This document shows, one piece after another, positions 37,119 to 46,542 of a DNA stretch of 64,000 nucleotides. The notes beneath the pieces are model-generated. The model was not told where the DNA came from. It saw only the letters and a list, made by a program, of their open reading frames with translations, and ran no database searches. This DNA is from Alteriqipengyuania halimionae. GTDB taxonomy: Bacteria; Pseudomonadota; Alphaproteobacteria; Sphingomonadales; Sphingomonadaceae. Position 1 is the first letter of the stretch. Each line of letters opens with the position of its first letter. The position numbers and the translations under genes were made by a program. The stretch spans positions 1,895,001-1,959,000 of the forward strand of contig NZ_WTYR01000001.1 of NCBI RefSeq assembly GCF_009827575.1. Reading direction: 5' to 3'.

Positions 37119-37576
37119 CGGGCTTCCAAATTCCCCTCCCTTTGATCCTGGAGGGCATTTTGGAGGGAGAATCGAGCCTCATAAAGTGGAATCCGCTGGA
37201 AATATTGGGGGATCGCTGCCGCGCATATCATCGCCACTACATCGATGCCCGATGTCAGGACGACGCGATGGCATCGCCAGCAAAGAGGATCCGTCATACG
37301 ATCCTGGCAAGCGGTAGCGTATCAAAATCCCAATATCTGCAGATATGCACGGAAAAAACCTCTATTATTCTATTGCCCTTTGCTCTCGCGCGCGCCTGAC
37401 CGATCGCGTTGTTGCTGCACGCCAGTGAATGACGCTCGCCGTTTCGAGTGCCGAGGGACGAGACGTTACGAGGCGCCCGCGGATTGCTGAATCGCGGCCC
37501 ATGATGAAGGTCACTCTTAATGGTTCGGAAACCTCCACTCTATACCCATCGAGAAGCACCAAGCTTTGGAAATCCC
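37119..37576. other. Gene-free interval before the GAF-kinase operon
   Basis: About 450 bases without a convincing gene. Right after the PAS gene a small CCCTCC/GGAGGG hairpin (37134-37155) followed by CATTTT may act as a weak terminator. The rest should hold the promoter of the GAF/hybrid-kinase pair. An ATG at 37520 with AAGG nine bases before it could extend the GAF protein by 19 residues. Confidence 0.4.
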
Positions 37577-38071
37577 ATGGAAGATCGTGAACAGAAGCGC
37601 CTGCAGACGCTCCACGGATACCGCCTGCTCGACACCCTGCCGGAGCCGGAGTTCGACGATATCGTAAGGCGCGCCGCCGAACGGTTCGACACCCCGATCG
37701 CGCTTATGTCGCTGGTCGACGCCGACAGGCAATGGTTCAAGGCGAAAGTCGGTTTGGATGTCGAAGAAACACCGCGCTCTGTCGCATTTTGCGCTTACAC
37801 CATCCAGGGCGACGACGTGATGGTCGTGGAGGACGCCACCCAGGACGAGCGCTTCAGTCGCAATCCCCTGGTTCTCGATGATCCCTCGATCCGCTTCTAT
37901 GCGGGCGCTCCGGTCACCGGAGAAGGCGGGCAGAAACTGGGCACGATCTGTGTCATCGATCGCAAGCCAAGGCATGATTTCAGCGAGACTGATATGGAAG
38001 CCCTGGCCAAGCTGTCCGCAGAGGTCAGCCGGATTCTCGCTTCGACAAAAGAGATGGCGTCATCCGGATAG
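37577..38071 (+). CDS. GAF domain protein
   Basis: The 164-residue protein is essentially one GAF domain: RLLDTLPEPEFDDIVRRAA, FDTPIALMSLVDADRQWFK, then the ARGF-like VAFCAYTI and IRFYAGAPV blocks. Such free GAF proteins bind small ligands or chromophores and often serve a neighbouring kinase or cyclase. The start at 37577 matches the usual family beginning; 37520 is an alternative. The hybrid kinase gene begins three bases after the stop, so this is very probably its operon partner and possible input subunit. Confidence 0.85.
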   Translation: MEDREQKRLQTLHGYRLLDTLPEPEFDDIVRRAAERFDTPIALMSLVDADRQWFKAKVGLDVEETPRSVAFCAYTIQGDDVMVVEDATQDERFSRNPLVLDDPSIRFYAGAPVTGEGGQKLGTICVIDRKPRHDFSETDMEALAKLSAEVSRILASTKEMASSG

Positions 38072-38074
38072 CAT

Positions 38075-41000
38075 ATGAGTGGAAGCGCATATTTTCGTGA
38101 AAACGGAGTTAGAGGTTCGAGACGACCGAGCGGGCTGCTGGCCAAGCTCCCGGTCCGGATCCTTGGGCTTGCGCTGGGATATGCAGTTCTGGGCTGGGCT
38201 GGTCAGCAGCTGGCACCACCGCCCGGCTTCGCCTCGTTGATCTGGCCTGCGGCGGGACTCGCCATCGCAGCCATCGCAGCCTGGGGCTACCGGGTCTGGC
38301 CGGGTGTCTTCCTGGGTGCCTTTCTGGTCAACGCCCTGGCGGTCAGCTCGGTCGTCTTTCCCCCTGACGCAACCGTCTTGCTGAATGCAACGGTCATTGC
38401 GACCGGATCCACGCTGCAAGCAGTTCTCGGCGGGTATTGGATAAGAAGTCGTGCAGGCTTTCCGCTGAAGCTCGCAGGCCCGAGCGAGACGATGCGGCTC
38501 GTTCTGCTCGTCGCTCCGCTGACCTGTCTTGTCGGTGCGACCTTCGGAACGAGCGCGCTTTTTGCGACCGGGGTCGTGGCGCAGAGCAGTCTGTTGAGCT
38601 TCTGGCTGCACTGGTGGGCAGGCGACACGGGCGGTGTGCTGCTTATCGTCCCGCTCCTGTTGCTCGCGCCCTGGAACCACGGAACGGTGCGGTGGCGGGG
38701 AGAGGCAATTTCGCCTTTCTCGACGCTCGCATTCATCGCCATCCTGATCCTGCTATGCGCGACACTGGCGGCGTGGCGACTGAATATGCAGGCGGCTTTC
38801 GAACGCAGCCAGGCGTCTTTCGAATCGCTGGCGACCGACAGCGAGCAGGCACTCGATCATCGTCTGCAGTCCTACCGGCAGGCGCTCGACGGCGGCGCGG
38901 CGCTTTTCGAGGTATCCGACGGGGTCACGCTGGGGAAATGGCAAGTCTACACCTCGGTTCTCGACCTGGCACAAACACTTCCCGGCATCAGTGGTATCGG
39001 GTTCATCGAACCCGTTCGCGCGGGTGACGAACCGGCCTTCCTCGAAAGCCTCGCTGCGAGGGGGCTGGACGATTTCGACATTCGTCCACTGACCGACCGG
39101 GGCGAGAAATTCGTTATCGTTGCCATCGAGCCAAAAGCGGACAACCTCGCTGCCGTCGGCCTCGACATTGCGTTCGAGGAAAATCGCAGAAATGCGGCAA
39201 GCAACGCGCGCGACACCGGGCGGGCCACGATTACGAAGCGCATTCTTCTCGTTCAAGACGAGACGGAAAGCCCCGGATTTCTCTTGCTGCGCCCCTTCTA
39301 CAAAGCGGGAATGCCGACAACTACCGTAGAGGAACGCCGTGCGGCTTTCGAGGGGTGGATCTATGCTCCCTTCATCGGCCCGCGTTTCATGACCGGCCTG
39401 ACGCCCAGTCAGGGAGAACTGTTCGAAATCTCTGTCTATGACGGAGCGCGGCCCGATCCTGACAATCTGATTTTCAGCAGTTCCGAAGCAGGCGGCGGCC
39501 AAGCGTCTCCCGACTTTACGGTCGAGCGCACGTTCAAGGTGATGGAGCAGACCTGGACCGTCGTGTGGACCAGCACGCCGGCGTTCGAACGTGGGATGGT
39601 GACGAGTGCGGCCAACCTCATACTGGTTTCCGGCCTGATGTTGACGATCATCTTTGCCGCACTTCTGCTCGGCGGCTCACGTCGCGAAGCCTATGTCAGG
39701 ACGCAAGTCGACCAACGCACTCGCGAGCTTGAGGAGACCGTGGCCGCGCTTGGTGAAAGCGAACGGCGATTCGGCGATCTCGCCGGCCTCTCTCCGGCAG
39801 GCATCTTCCGCACCGATCCATACGGTTTCTGCACCTATGTCAACGAAGCCTGGCTCGGCGAAACAGGACTGAGTGCGTCGCAGGCGATGGGGGCTGGCTG
39901 GCTCGATGCGGTGCATCCCGATCACCGGCAGGCTGTAAAGCAGGAATGGCTCGCGATTGTCGCAGCGGAAAAGCGTTGGCGTAGCGAACTGCAATTCGTG
40001 AATTCGGATGGCACGCCGAGGTGGATCGACCTGATCGCGGCGCCGCGGATCGCCTCCGATGGCGAGATGCAGGGCTTCATCGGTGTCGCGATCGACGTCA
40101 CCGAACAAAAACTGGCGGTCGATGCGCTGAAGGAAAGCGAAAAGCGGTTCCAGTCGCTCGCGAGTTCTTCGCCAGCAGGCATTTTCCGCACGGATGCGGA
40201 CGGGGTCCTCAATTACGTCAACCCCGCGTGGTCCTTGATGGCAGGCCTTCCCGAGCAGGAAGCACTCGGGGCTGGCTGGAGCAAGGCCGTCTATCCAGAC
40301 GATCTTGACGGGCTTGCGCAGGCATGGGCTGCAGCGGTCGAGAAAGGCGAACCATTCCGCGGCGAGTTCCGCTGGCTTCATCAGGACGGTTCGATCGTCT
40401 GGTGCGATGCCGTGGCCCAACCCGTTTCGGACGACGAAGGAATTGTAAGCGGCTATATCGGCGTCGTGATCGACGTCAGCGACCGCAAGCGCTTCGAGAA
40501 AGAAATCGCCGAGCGTGACAATCAGCTGGCACTGTTGGCGGAAAACGCAACAGACGCCGTGTTCCGCGTCGCGCTCGACGGGACGTGTCTTTATGCTTCT
40601 CCGTCGGCGCAAGACGTGCTTGGCGCGCCTAGCGAGAATTTGATCGGCACCAATGCCCTCGATGGCTTGCACCCGGACGACGAGGAACGCGTGGCGTCCT
40701 TGTTCGACAAGCTGCGATCGGGACGAATCGAGCAGATCGTAGTGGCCTACCGGTGGCGATTGACGGACGAGGAGGAATATCGCTGGCTTGAGGCCAATGC
40801 GGGCCTGGTCAAGGAGGACGAGAGCGATGCGGCGAAAGAAGTTTCGGTCTCCATCCGCGACATCGGCGACCGTAAGAAAATGGAGCTGGATCTCGTCGCC
40901 GCCCGCCAGACGGCAGAAACCGCAGCAGCGGCCAAGGCCACCTTCCTCGCCAATATGAGTCACGAAATTCGCACGCCGATGAATGGAGTGGTCGGCTTCA

Positions 41001-42388
41001 CCGAATTGCTGCTGGCTGGCGAACTGTCGCCTGACCAACGCGAGAAAGCGCAGCTCATCGGCGAATCTGGCCGTGCGATGATGCAGATCCTCAACGATAT
41101 TCTCGATATTTCCAAGATCGATGCCGGCCAGATGAAGATCGTCCGCGAACCGATCGACCTGCGTCACAAACTCAACTCGGCCATTAAGCTGCTTGAGCCT
41201 TCTGCCCTCCAGAAGGGTCTCGATTTCGAACTCGTGGTTGCAGACGACGTGCCCTCGAGGGTGATGGCCGATCCGCTCAGGCTGCGGCAGATCCTTACCA
41301 ATCTGGTCGGCAATGCGATCAAATTCACTTCGGACGGGATGGTCAGGTGCCGTGTCTCGGTCGAGCCGGGGCTGAATGATCAGGATACGCTGTGTATTGC
41401 AGTTGAGGATTCAGGGATCGGCATACCTGCGGACCGGCTCGAAGCCATTTTTCGCGAATTCAGCCAGGCCGATGAATCCACCGCTCGCATATTCGGCGGG
41501 ACAGGACTTGGCCTCACGATCAGCAACGAGCTGGCGAAGATGATGGACGGCGAATTGGTGGTCAGCAGCGAGCAGGGCCATGGTTCGGTATTCACCCTGC
41601 GGCTCCCGCTGCTGCGGGCCGAGGCCACTCAGGTGGCATTGGACACCGAGCTATCCGGCGAGCGGGAACTGGCTTTCGCCAGGCCGCCGCGCATTCTTGT
41701 GGCGGAAGACCATGACATCAACCAGGCGCTCATCCTTTCGATGGCCAGCCGCATCGGGCTCGCATTCGACATTGCCGCAAATGGTGAGGAAACGGTGCGG
41801 ATAGTGACGGATGCGCGAGAAGCCGGCAAGCCTTACGATCTGGTCCTAATGGACGTCCAGATGCCTATCATGGACGGTCTGGAAGCCACGCGGTCGTTGC
41901 GTGAAGCCGGCATCAGCGGGAAGGAAATGCCGATCCTGGCACAGACCGCGAATGCCTATAGCGACGACGTCGAGCGGTGCCTTGCCGCCGGAATGCAGGG
42001 TCATCTGGCCAAGCCGATCCGTATGCGCAGCTTGAAAGCCGCCATCAAGGAGTGGCTGCCGGAAGAAATCTTCAGCGACTCAAACGCCACATCGGCGAAG
42101 ATAACTCCGCCCGATCCGGGAGAGGCATTGGCAAAACGGTATGCCGAGCGGCGCGACAAGACTCTGGATGCACTCCATGGGCTGGATGCGACGAGCGCGA
42201 TCGACCGGGGCGAAGTCGAAGCGGTCGCAATGATGCTGCATCAATTGGCGGGCTCGGCAGGAATGTTCGGCGAGGCGGAGCTAGGCGAAGCCGCAAGGGC
42301 GCAGCAGAAAGCCATGCTCGAGGCTGAGGGAGATGCCATCAGCGATGCCGTTCGCAAGGCCCAGCAGGCTTTCTCGGCGTTGAGATGA
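38075..42388 (+). CDS. Hybrid histidine kinase: MASE1, CHASE, three PAS, kinase, REC, Hpt
   Basis: The 1437-residue protein starts with a multi-helix MASE1 membrane domain (to about 225), a helix, a periplasmic CHASE domain (about 242-505) and another helix. Three PAS domains follow (near 564, 689 and 815), then HisKA with His963 in MSHEIRTPMNG, an ATPase domain (about 1058-1178), a receiver with Asp1260 in LMDVQMP, and an Hpt domain with His1389 in LHQLAGSAG. This is a full phosphorelay in one chain that can pass phosphate to free REC proteins. Two REC-only genes lie within 17 kb. The periplasmic CHASE domain implies a small extracellular ligand. Confidence 0.92.
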   Translation: MSGSAYFRENGVRGSRRPSGLLAKLPVRILGLALGYAVLGWAGQQLAPPPGFASLIWPAAGLAIAAIAAWGYRVWPGVFLGAFLVNALAVSSVVFPPDATVLLNATVIATGSTLQAVLGGYWIRSRAGFPLKLAGPSETMRLVLLVAPLTCLVGATFGTSALFATGVVAQSSLLSFWLHWWAGDTGGVLLIVPLLLLAPWNHGTVRWRGEAISPFSTLAFIAILILLCATLAAWRLNMQAAFERSQASFESLATDSEQALDHRLQSYRQALDGGAALFEVSDGVTLGKWQVYTSVLDLAQTLPGISGIGFIEPVRAGDEPAFLESLAARGLDDFDIRPLTDRGEKFVIVAIEPKADNLAAVGLDIAFEENRRNAASNARDTGRATITKRILLVQDETESPGFLLLRPFYKAGMPTTTVEERRAAFEGWIYAPFIGPRFMTGLTPSQGELFEISVYDGARPDPDNLIFSSSEAGGGQASPDFTVERTFKVMEQTWTVVWTSTPAFERGMVTSAANLILVSGLMLTIIFAALLLGGSRREAYVRTQVDQRTRELEETVAALGESERRFGDLAGLSPAGIFRTDPYGFCTYVNEAWLGETGLSASQAMGAGWLDAVHPDHRQAVKQEWLAIVAAEKRWRSELQFVNSDGTPRWIDLIAAPRIASDGEMQGFIGVAIDVTEQKLAVDALKESEKRFQSLASSSPAGIFRTDADGVLNYVNPAWSLMAGLPEQEALGAGWSKAVYPDDLDGLAQAWAAAVEKGEPFRGEFRWLHQDGSIVWCDAVAQPVSDDEGIVSGYIGVVIDVSDRKRFEKEIAERDNQLALLAENATDAVFRVALDGTCLYASPSAQDVLGAPSENLIGTNALDGLHPDDEERVASLFDKLRSGRIEQIVVAYRWRLTDEEEYRWLEANAGLVKEDESDAAKEVSVSIRDIGDRKKMELDLVAARQTAETAAAAKATFLANMSHEIRTPMNGVVGFTELLLAGELSPDQREKAQLIGESGRAMMQILNDILDISKIDAGQMKIVREPIDLRHKLNSAIKLLEPSALQKGLDFELVVADDVPSRVMADPLRLRQILTNLVGNAIKFTSDGMVRCRVSVEPGLNDQDTLCIAVEDSGIGIPADRLEAIFREFSQADESTARIFGGTGLGLTISNELAKMMDGELVVSSEQGHGSVFTLRLPLLRAEATQVALDTELSGERELAFARPPRILVAEDHDINQALILSMASRIGLAFDIAANGEETVRIVTDAREAGKPYDLVLMDVQMPIMDGLEATRSLREAGISGKEMPILAQTANAYSDDVERCLAAGMQGHLAKPIRMRSLKAAIKEWLPEEIFSDSNATSAKITPPDPGEALAKRYAERRDKTLDALHGLDATSAIDRGEVEAVAMMLHQLAGSAGMFGEAELGEAARAQQKAMLEAEGDAISDAVRKAQQAFSALR

Positions 42389-42423
42389 TGAATACTGCCC
42401 GCGACCTCTCGCGCGCCAACACT

Positions 42424-43845
42424 TCAGCCGTTGAAGCCCACACGTGGCACGGCCGACCAGCCCTTCTCGCCGCGGAAGTAACGCTTTATGCCGATGAGGC
42501 GGAATACCAGATTGACCTGTCGGTATCCGAAGTTCTCGACCACCGCCGCAACCGCGATACGCGCAAGATCGCGCGCGTTCGGAGTACGGCGAAGCTGCGT
42601 TTCTTCCAGCGCGAGGGTCCCGACACTCAGCCCTGTGCCGAATACGAAAGTGAGAAACAGATAGGCCAGCGCCGCTTCGCCTGACAGGACACCGAGCAGG
42701 TAAGCAGCGGGGAATACGATGTAGCCGATAAGTTCGGCTGGTGGCCCCAATACGTCCTCCAGCACGATCTGTGGCATCATCAGTATTCCGATACGTCCGT
42801 AGCGCGGGTTGAACAGCATCGACCGGTGGCGGTTGAGCGTCTCGAGCGCCCCCTGCTGCCAACGGGCCCGCTGGTTGCGTAACCCGCCCAGGGTCGCCGG
42901 GGCTTCGGTCCAGCACACGATCTCGGGCACAAAGTCGAACGAGTACGGAACCTGCTTGTCCCGCAGATAGCGATGGAGGTGAATCATGAGTTCCAGATCT
43001 TCGCCAATCGTATCATGATGATAGCCGCCAATCTCCACGAGCACATCGCGCCGGAAAAGGCCGAACGCACCTGAAATCAGCGTCAGCGCATCGAAGTGCG
43101 CGTTCGCGACCCGAGCGGTCAGAAACGCGCGCAGATACTCGACCACCTGGAAGCGCGGAATCCACGCCTTGGGCACGCCGATCTTGCGCAGCGAGCCGCC
43201 CTTGACGTCGCAGCCGTTCGCAATCCGGATCGCACCGCCTACCGCGACAAGCGAACCGTCATCACTCAGAAAAGGTTCGGCAGAGCGCAGCAGGCCATCC
43301 GGTTCGATGATGGAATCGGCGTCGATGATGCAAACCAGCGGCGTTCTGGCAAAGCCCAACCCTGCATTGACCGCATCGGCTTTGCGTCCGTTTTCCTTGT
43401 CGATCACGATCAGGTTCGGATGCGTCGTTGAGCGGTACGTCCCGACAATCTTCGTGACCTGCAGTTCTGCCACTTGCGGGAGATTGGCAGGTTTCATCGC
43501 AAACGCCCGGATAAGAATATCCAGCGTCGCGTCGGTAGAGCCGTCGTTTATGACGATCACTTCATGTTCCGGGTATTCGAGGCCCAGCAGAGCTCTGACA
43601 CTCTCGATGATCGACAATTCTTCATTATAAGCAGGTGCGAGGACCGAGATGGGCGGCGCCACATCGGAATAGCGGGCCCAAAGATCGATCGAGCGGGCCG
43701 CAGGCGGAACTCGGGTCTTGAAAACATACGCCGCGACGATCAGCTGCACCACGCTCACCAGATTGCGCAAAGCCACGATGAGAAAACACCCCCAAGCGAG
43801 CCACAAGACCACCGACGACAAGGTGATAGCCCAAGGATCGGACAT
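42424..43845 (-). CDS. Processive family 2 glycosyltransferase, membrane-bound
   Basis: The 473-residue protein has two N-terminal hydrophobic segments, a GT-A core with VLAPAYNEE, VINDGSTD, CIIDADS (the DxD motif), GEDLE and QRARWQQG, the QxxRW motif of processive synthases such as cellulose, hyaluronan and PNAG synthases, and further membrane helices. It should polymerise and extrude a glycan across the inner membrane. The start at 43845 shares one base with the HEAT gene stop (TGATG). It is the last gene of the REC-YaiO-HEAT-GT2 cassette. Confidence 0.88.
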   Translation of the reverse strand: MSDPWAITLSSVVLWLAWGCFLIVALRNLVSVVQLIVAAYVFKTRVPPAARSIDLWARYSDVAPPISVLAPAYNEELSIIESVRALLGLEYPEHEVIVINDGSTDATLDILIRAFAMKPANLPQVAELQVTKIVGTYRSTTHPNLIVIDKENGRKADAVNAGLGFARTPLVCIIDADSIIEPDGLLRSAEPFLSDDGSLVAVGGAIRIANGCDVKGGSLRKIGVPKAWIPRFQVVEYLRAFLTARVANAHFDALTLISGAFGLFRRDVLVEIGGYHHDTIGEDLELMIHLHRYLRDKQVPYSFDFVPEIVCWTEAPATLGGLRNQRARWQQGALETLNRHRSMLFNPRYGRIGILMMPQIVLEDVLGPPAELIGYIVFPAAYLLGVLSGEAALAYLFLTFVFGTGLSVGTLALEETQLRRTPNARDLARIAVAAVVENFGYRQVNLVFRLIGIKRYFRGEKGWSAVPRVGFNG

Positions 43846-44819
43846 CAGCTCGCCTCCGTGCGAGAGGTGATCGGGGTTAATTTTCTCAGCGCCTCTTCGA
43901 CGTGCATCCGCACCCAGCTGGAAGTATCGCTTTCGAGCTCTCGCAACCGATCGATCGCGCGGACAAGGCCCAGGGCTCCGCATACCTGCGCCGCCGAAGC
44001 ACGAACGCGCGGTTCACGATCTCCCAATCGCTCGATAACCCACTCGCCCCTTCCTGCATGACCCAGGCGGCCCACGGCGAGTAGTGCGGCCTCGCGCACG
44101 GCGAGGTCTTCATCGCGGCTGGCCTCTACCAGCTTGTCCACCATTTCGAGCTTCCCGCTCCAGCCAAGCGCGTCGAGGAGAACAACGCGCAGGTCCACCG
44201 GAAGATCTGTCGCGAGCAAGTGTGCGAATTGCGCCGCATCGCGCGGTGCAATTGAACGCAAAATAGCCTTGTGGAGTGGCAAGGGTTTGAGGCTTCTCAG
44301 CTCGAGCAGCGAAATCGTATCGCGCACCGACGGCAGGCGACCGAGGCTCGCGAGCGCGCCGGCGGCTTCGACACGGATTTCCGGCACCGGATCGTTCGCC
44401 ATCACCCCGGTGAGAGAGGCAACGCACTGATGGCTTCCAAACTGTTCCAGCACCCGGATCGCGCTCCGGCGAGTGGCGGTATTCCGACTCTTTACACGGG
44501 TAAGCGCCGTTTGAAACAGGCCGTCGGCCTCGGCAATATCGAGCAAGCGCTCTTTGTCTCCACCTCGGAGCAGATGGAGCAGATGCGACACCGACTGAAG
44601 GCGCAAAGCAGGTGACCAGGCTCTGGGTGCCACGTCCACCGAGGCCTCCGTATTGACCTCGGTTGCGCGTGCCAGATAGTGTCTGGTGATCTCGCGCTGG
44701 ACCGTCTTCAGGCGACTGGCCATCCTCTCGGTACGCCAGCGCCCAAAAAGCAGCCACGCCATGTAAAGGCACATGCCAAGCGCGATCGCTGTAGAGAAAA
44801 AGATGATCGCCTGGACCAT
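43845..44819 (-). CDS. Membrane-anchored HEAT-repeat protein
   Basis: The 324-residue protein has one N-terminal transmembrane helix (about residues 3-25), a charged linker, then about six HEAT/armadillo-like helical repeats (AIRVLEQFGSHQ, EIRVEAAGALASLG, AVREAALLAVGRLGH, RVRASAAQVCGALG and others). Such repeats are protein-binding scaffolds; the topology suggests the repeats face the cytoplasm. Placed between an outer-membrane YaiO-like protein and a processive GT2, it is a good candidate for an accessory or regulatory subunit of a glycan synthase. It abuts the YaiO stop directly. Confidence 0.8.
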   Translation of the reverse strand: MVQAIIFFSTAIALGMCLYMAWLLFGRWRTERMASRLKTVQREITRHYLARATEVNTEASVDVAPRAWSPALRLQSVSHLLHLLRGGDKERLLDIAEADGLFQTALTRVKSRNTATRRSAIRVLEQFGSHQCVASLTGVMANDPVPEIRVEAAGALASLGRLPSVRDTISLLELRSLKPLPLHKAILRSIAPRDAAQFAHLLATDLPVDLRVVLLDALGWSGKLEMVDKLVEASRDEDLAVREAALLAVGRLGHAGRGEWVIERLGDREPRVRASAAQVCGALGLVRAIDRLRELESDTSSWVRMHVEEALRKLTPITSRTEAS

Positions 44820-45920
44820 CTAGCCACCAAACCGCCAACTCAAACCAAGCGCCATCCCTTTACGCGTATAGCTCTGCCGTCGCTCTTCGTATTCTCCGAC
44901 CAGCGTTAGGGCCAATCGCTGGGTAAGTGGCAGGGCAACCCCACCGAACACGCCTCGGACCTGTCGCGTAATGCCCGCTTCGGTATCCGGATAGACCGCC
45001 GCGCCGGCAAATAGCGACGGGCCTGTCGCAAGCCGGTAATCGGCTCGCACGGTCGCACCAATTCTGGCATCGTCCCGCTCTTGGAAAAGTACGATCGCGC
45101 GCGCGGTCAGGTCGAGATCGCCGGTTGGAGAAACGCGTAGCGCAGGCTGAAGCGACGTGACCGAAGTTGCCGCATATTCCGAATGGCGCACATCCAGCAG
45201 GGCCGTAACATTGTCCCCCAGCGTTAGCGCACCCCCGGCAGACACGCTCCATTCTTCACGGAAATCGGCAGATGGCGTGACCGCTCCCGCCAGATAGATC
45301 GTGCCTCCTCCGACCCGGTGGTCCATCCGCAAAGCCAGTCGTGTATCCGAGCCGGCGCGCACCTCGTGCTGGACAGATAGGGCCAGCGTGTTTGCGCCAA
45401 CCTGTCCGAAGGCATCCATGCCGAGGGACTTCCAGGTATTGCTGGTACCACTTTCGAGTTCGATGCGCGACGCCCCAACCGCCAGCCCCACGCCAAAGCG
45501 TCGCGGTGGTTGCAACGTGCTGTCGATGGAGCGAAGAACCTGCCCGAGTTCGGGATAGTCTGGATCCTGGGCAGCGACCTCCTCCGCTTGTTGCCGCGCT
45601 TCGTGAGGTCGATCAATCCACAAAAGGATACGCGCGCGGGCAAGCCGGATATCGTTGTCTTGCGGAGCAAGCTGCAAGGCGCGATCGATTGTCCTGAGAG
45701 CGCCTGGCAGATCCTCGGATGCGGCCTGCGCGCTGGCAAGTCGCCTCAGCAGGTCGGCATCCTCGGGTGCGGTGTCCGACGCTTGTTCGAGAATTTCGAC
45801 CGCGCGCTCGGGATCGCCCGAGGCCAGCGCTTCGCTGGCCTGCTCGCGAGCATCCTCCTGCGCAAAGGCGGGGGTGGCGTATAATGCCAGTGCGGCGAGG
45901 ATGGCGGCCCTGCTAGCCAT
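44820..45920 (-). CDS. YaiO-like outer membrane beta-barrel protein with TPR domain
   Basis: The 366-residue protein has a signal peptide (MASRAAILAALALYATPAFA), a TPR region (about 22-125, with EQASEALASGDPERAVEILEQA and similar), and a C-terminal half of amphipathic beta strands ending MALGLSWRFGG, an outer-membrane barrel. A periplasmic TPR plus barrel is the build of glycan exporters such as PgaA. The ATG at 45920 overlaps the REC gene by 8 bases; an ATG 14 codons upstream lies deeper in that gene. Its probable role is export of the glycan made by the cassette GT2. Confidence 0.82.
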   Translation of the reverse strand: MASRAAILAALALYATPAFAQEDAREQASEALASGDPERAVEILEQASDTAPEDADLLRRLASAQAASEDLPGALRTIDRALQLAPQDNDIRLARARILLWIDRPHEARQQAEEVAAQDPDYPELGQVLRSIDSTLQPPRRFGVGLAVGASRIELESGTSNTWKSLGMDAFGQVGANTLALSVQHEVRAGSDTRLALRMDHRVGGGTIYLAGAVTPSADFREEWSVSAGGALTLGDNVTALLDVRHSEYAATSVTSLQPALRVSPTGDLDLTARAIVLFQERDDARIGATVRADYRLATGPSLFAGAAVYPDTEAGITRQVRGVFGGVALPLTQRLALTLVGEYEERRQSYTRKGMALGLSWRFGG

Positions 45921-46296
45921 CGGACGAGGCCGCAGACGCAAGCAGCTTCTCCACCCGGGCAAGCAACTCTTCCGGAATGAATGGCTTGGTCATGTATTCG
46001 CTGGCGCCGCCTCGTAGCGCACCGACGATGTCCTCTTGGCCATTGCGTGCTGTCAGCATGAGTACGGGAATTTTCGCAAACCGTTCTTCAGCCCTTAGGG
46101 TGCGCAGGACTTCGGGGCCGGACAAGATCGGCATCATGGAATCCAGCACGATCAGATCGGGTGTGCGGGCTCGCGTCTGCTCCAGTGCGGCCTCGCCGTC
46201 TTCGGCGATCTGAACCTCGTGACCAGACCCTTCGAGCCGGAACTGTACCAGTTCGGCCAGGATGTCGTCGTCGTCCGCGACCAGTATGTAAGCCAT
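45913..46296 (-). CDS. REC-only response regulator of the YaiO cassette
   Basis: The 127-residue protein is a single receiver domain: acidic pocket ADDDD near 7-11, phospho-acceptor Asp52 in VLDSMMP, LMLTA with the conserved Thr, and the KPF lysine. It has no output domain, so it acts through protein contact. GAGG six bases before the ATG at 46296 fixes the start. It overlaps the YaiO gene, which suggests that phosphorylation gates the glycan synthase or secretion machinery directly. It is divergent from the kinase-like gene at 46543. Confidence 0.9.
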   Translation of the reverse strand: MAYILVADDDDILAELVQFRLEGSGHEVQIAEDGEAALEQTRARTPDLIVLDSMMPILSGPEVLRTLRAEERFAKIPVLMLTARNGQEDIVGALRGGASEYMTKPFIPEELLARVEKLLASAASSDG

Positions 46297-46542
46297 GATT
46301 TTCCTCGTGTTACGATGCATTTTAGATGGCGATTAGAAACAAGCGGTTAAGGCTTCCATGCGACTGTTATCCCGCAGGAGATTGACGGTATCGACAGCCC
46401 TAAACCCGATTCCGGGTCGTCGACTGAAAATGCGCACCTGCTGCAAGCTCGACGGCGGCGCAATCCGGCGCTTTACCGGAGCAGGACATTGCCTCGGCGA
46501 CGAATAGGCGCAATGCTGTAGGTCCCGATACGGAGATTGCCG

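Noticed and set aside
30038-38000. A genomic island with integrase and att repeats
   Set aside because: No integrase, transposase or second copy of the tRNA 3' end was found, so only a compositional block is reported.
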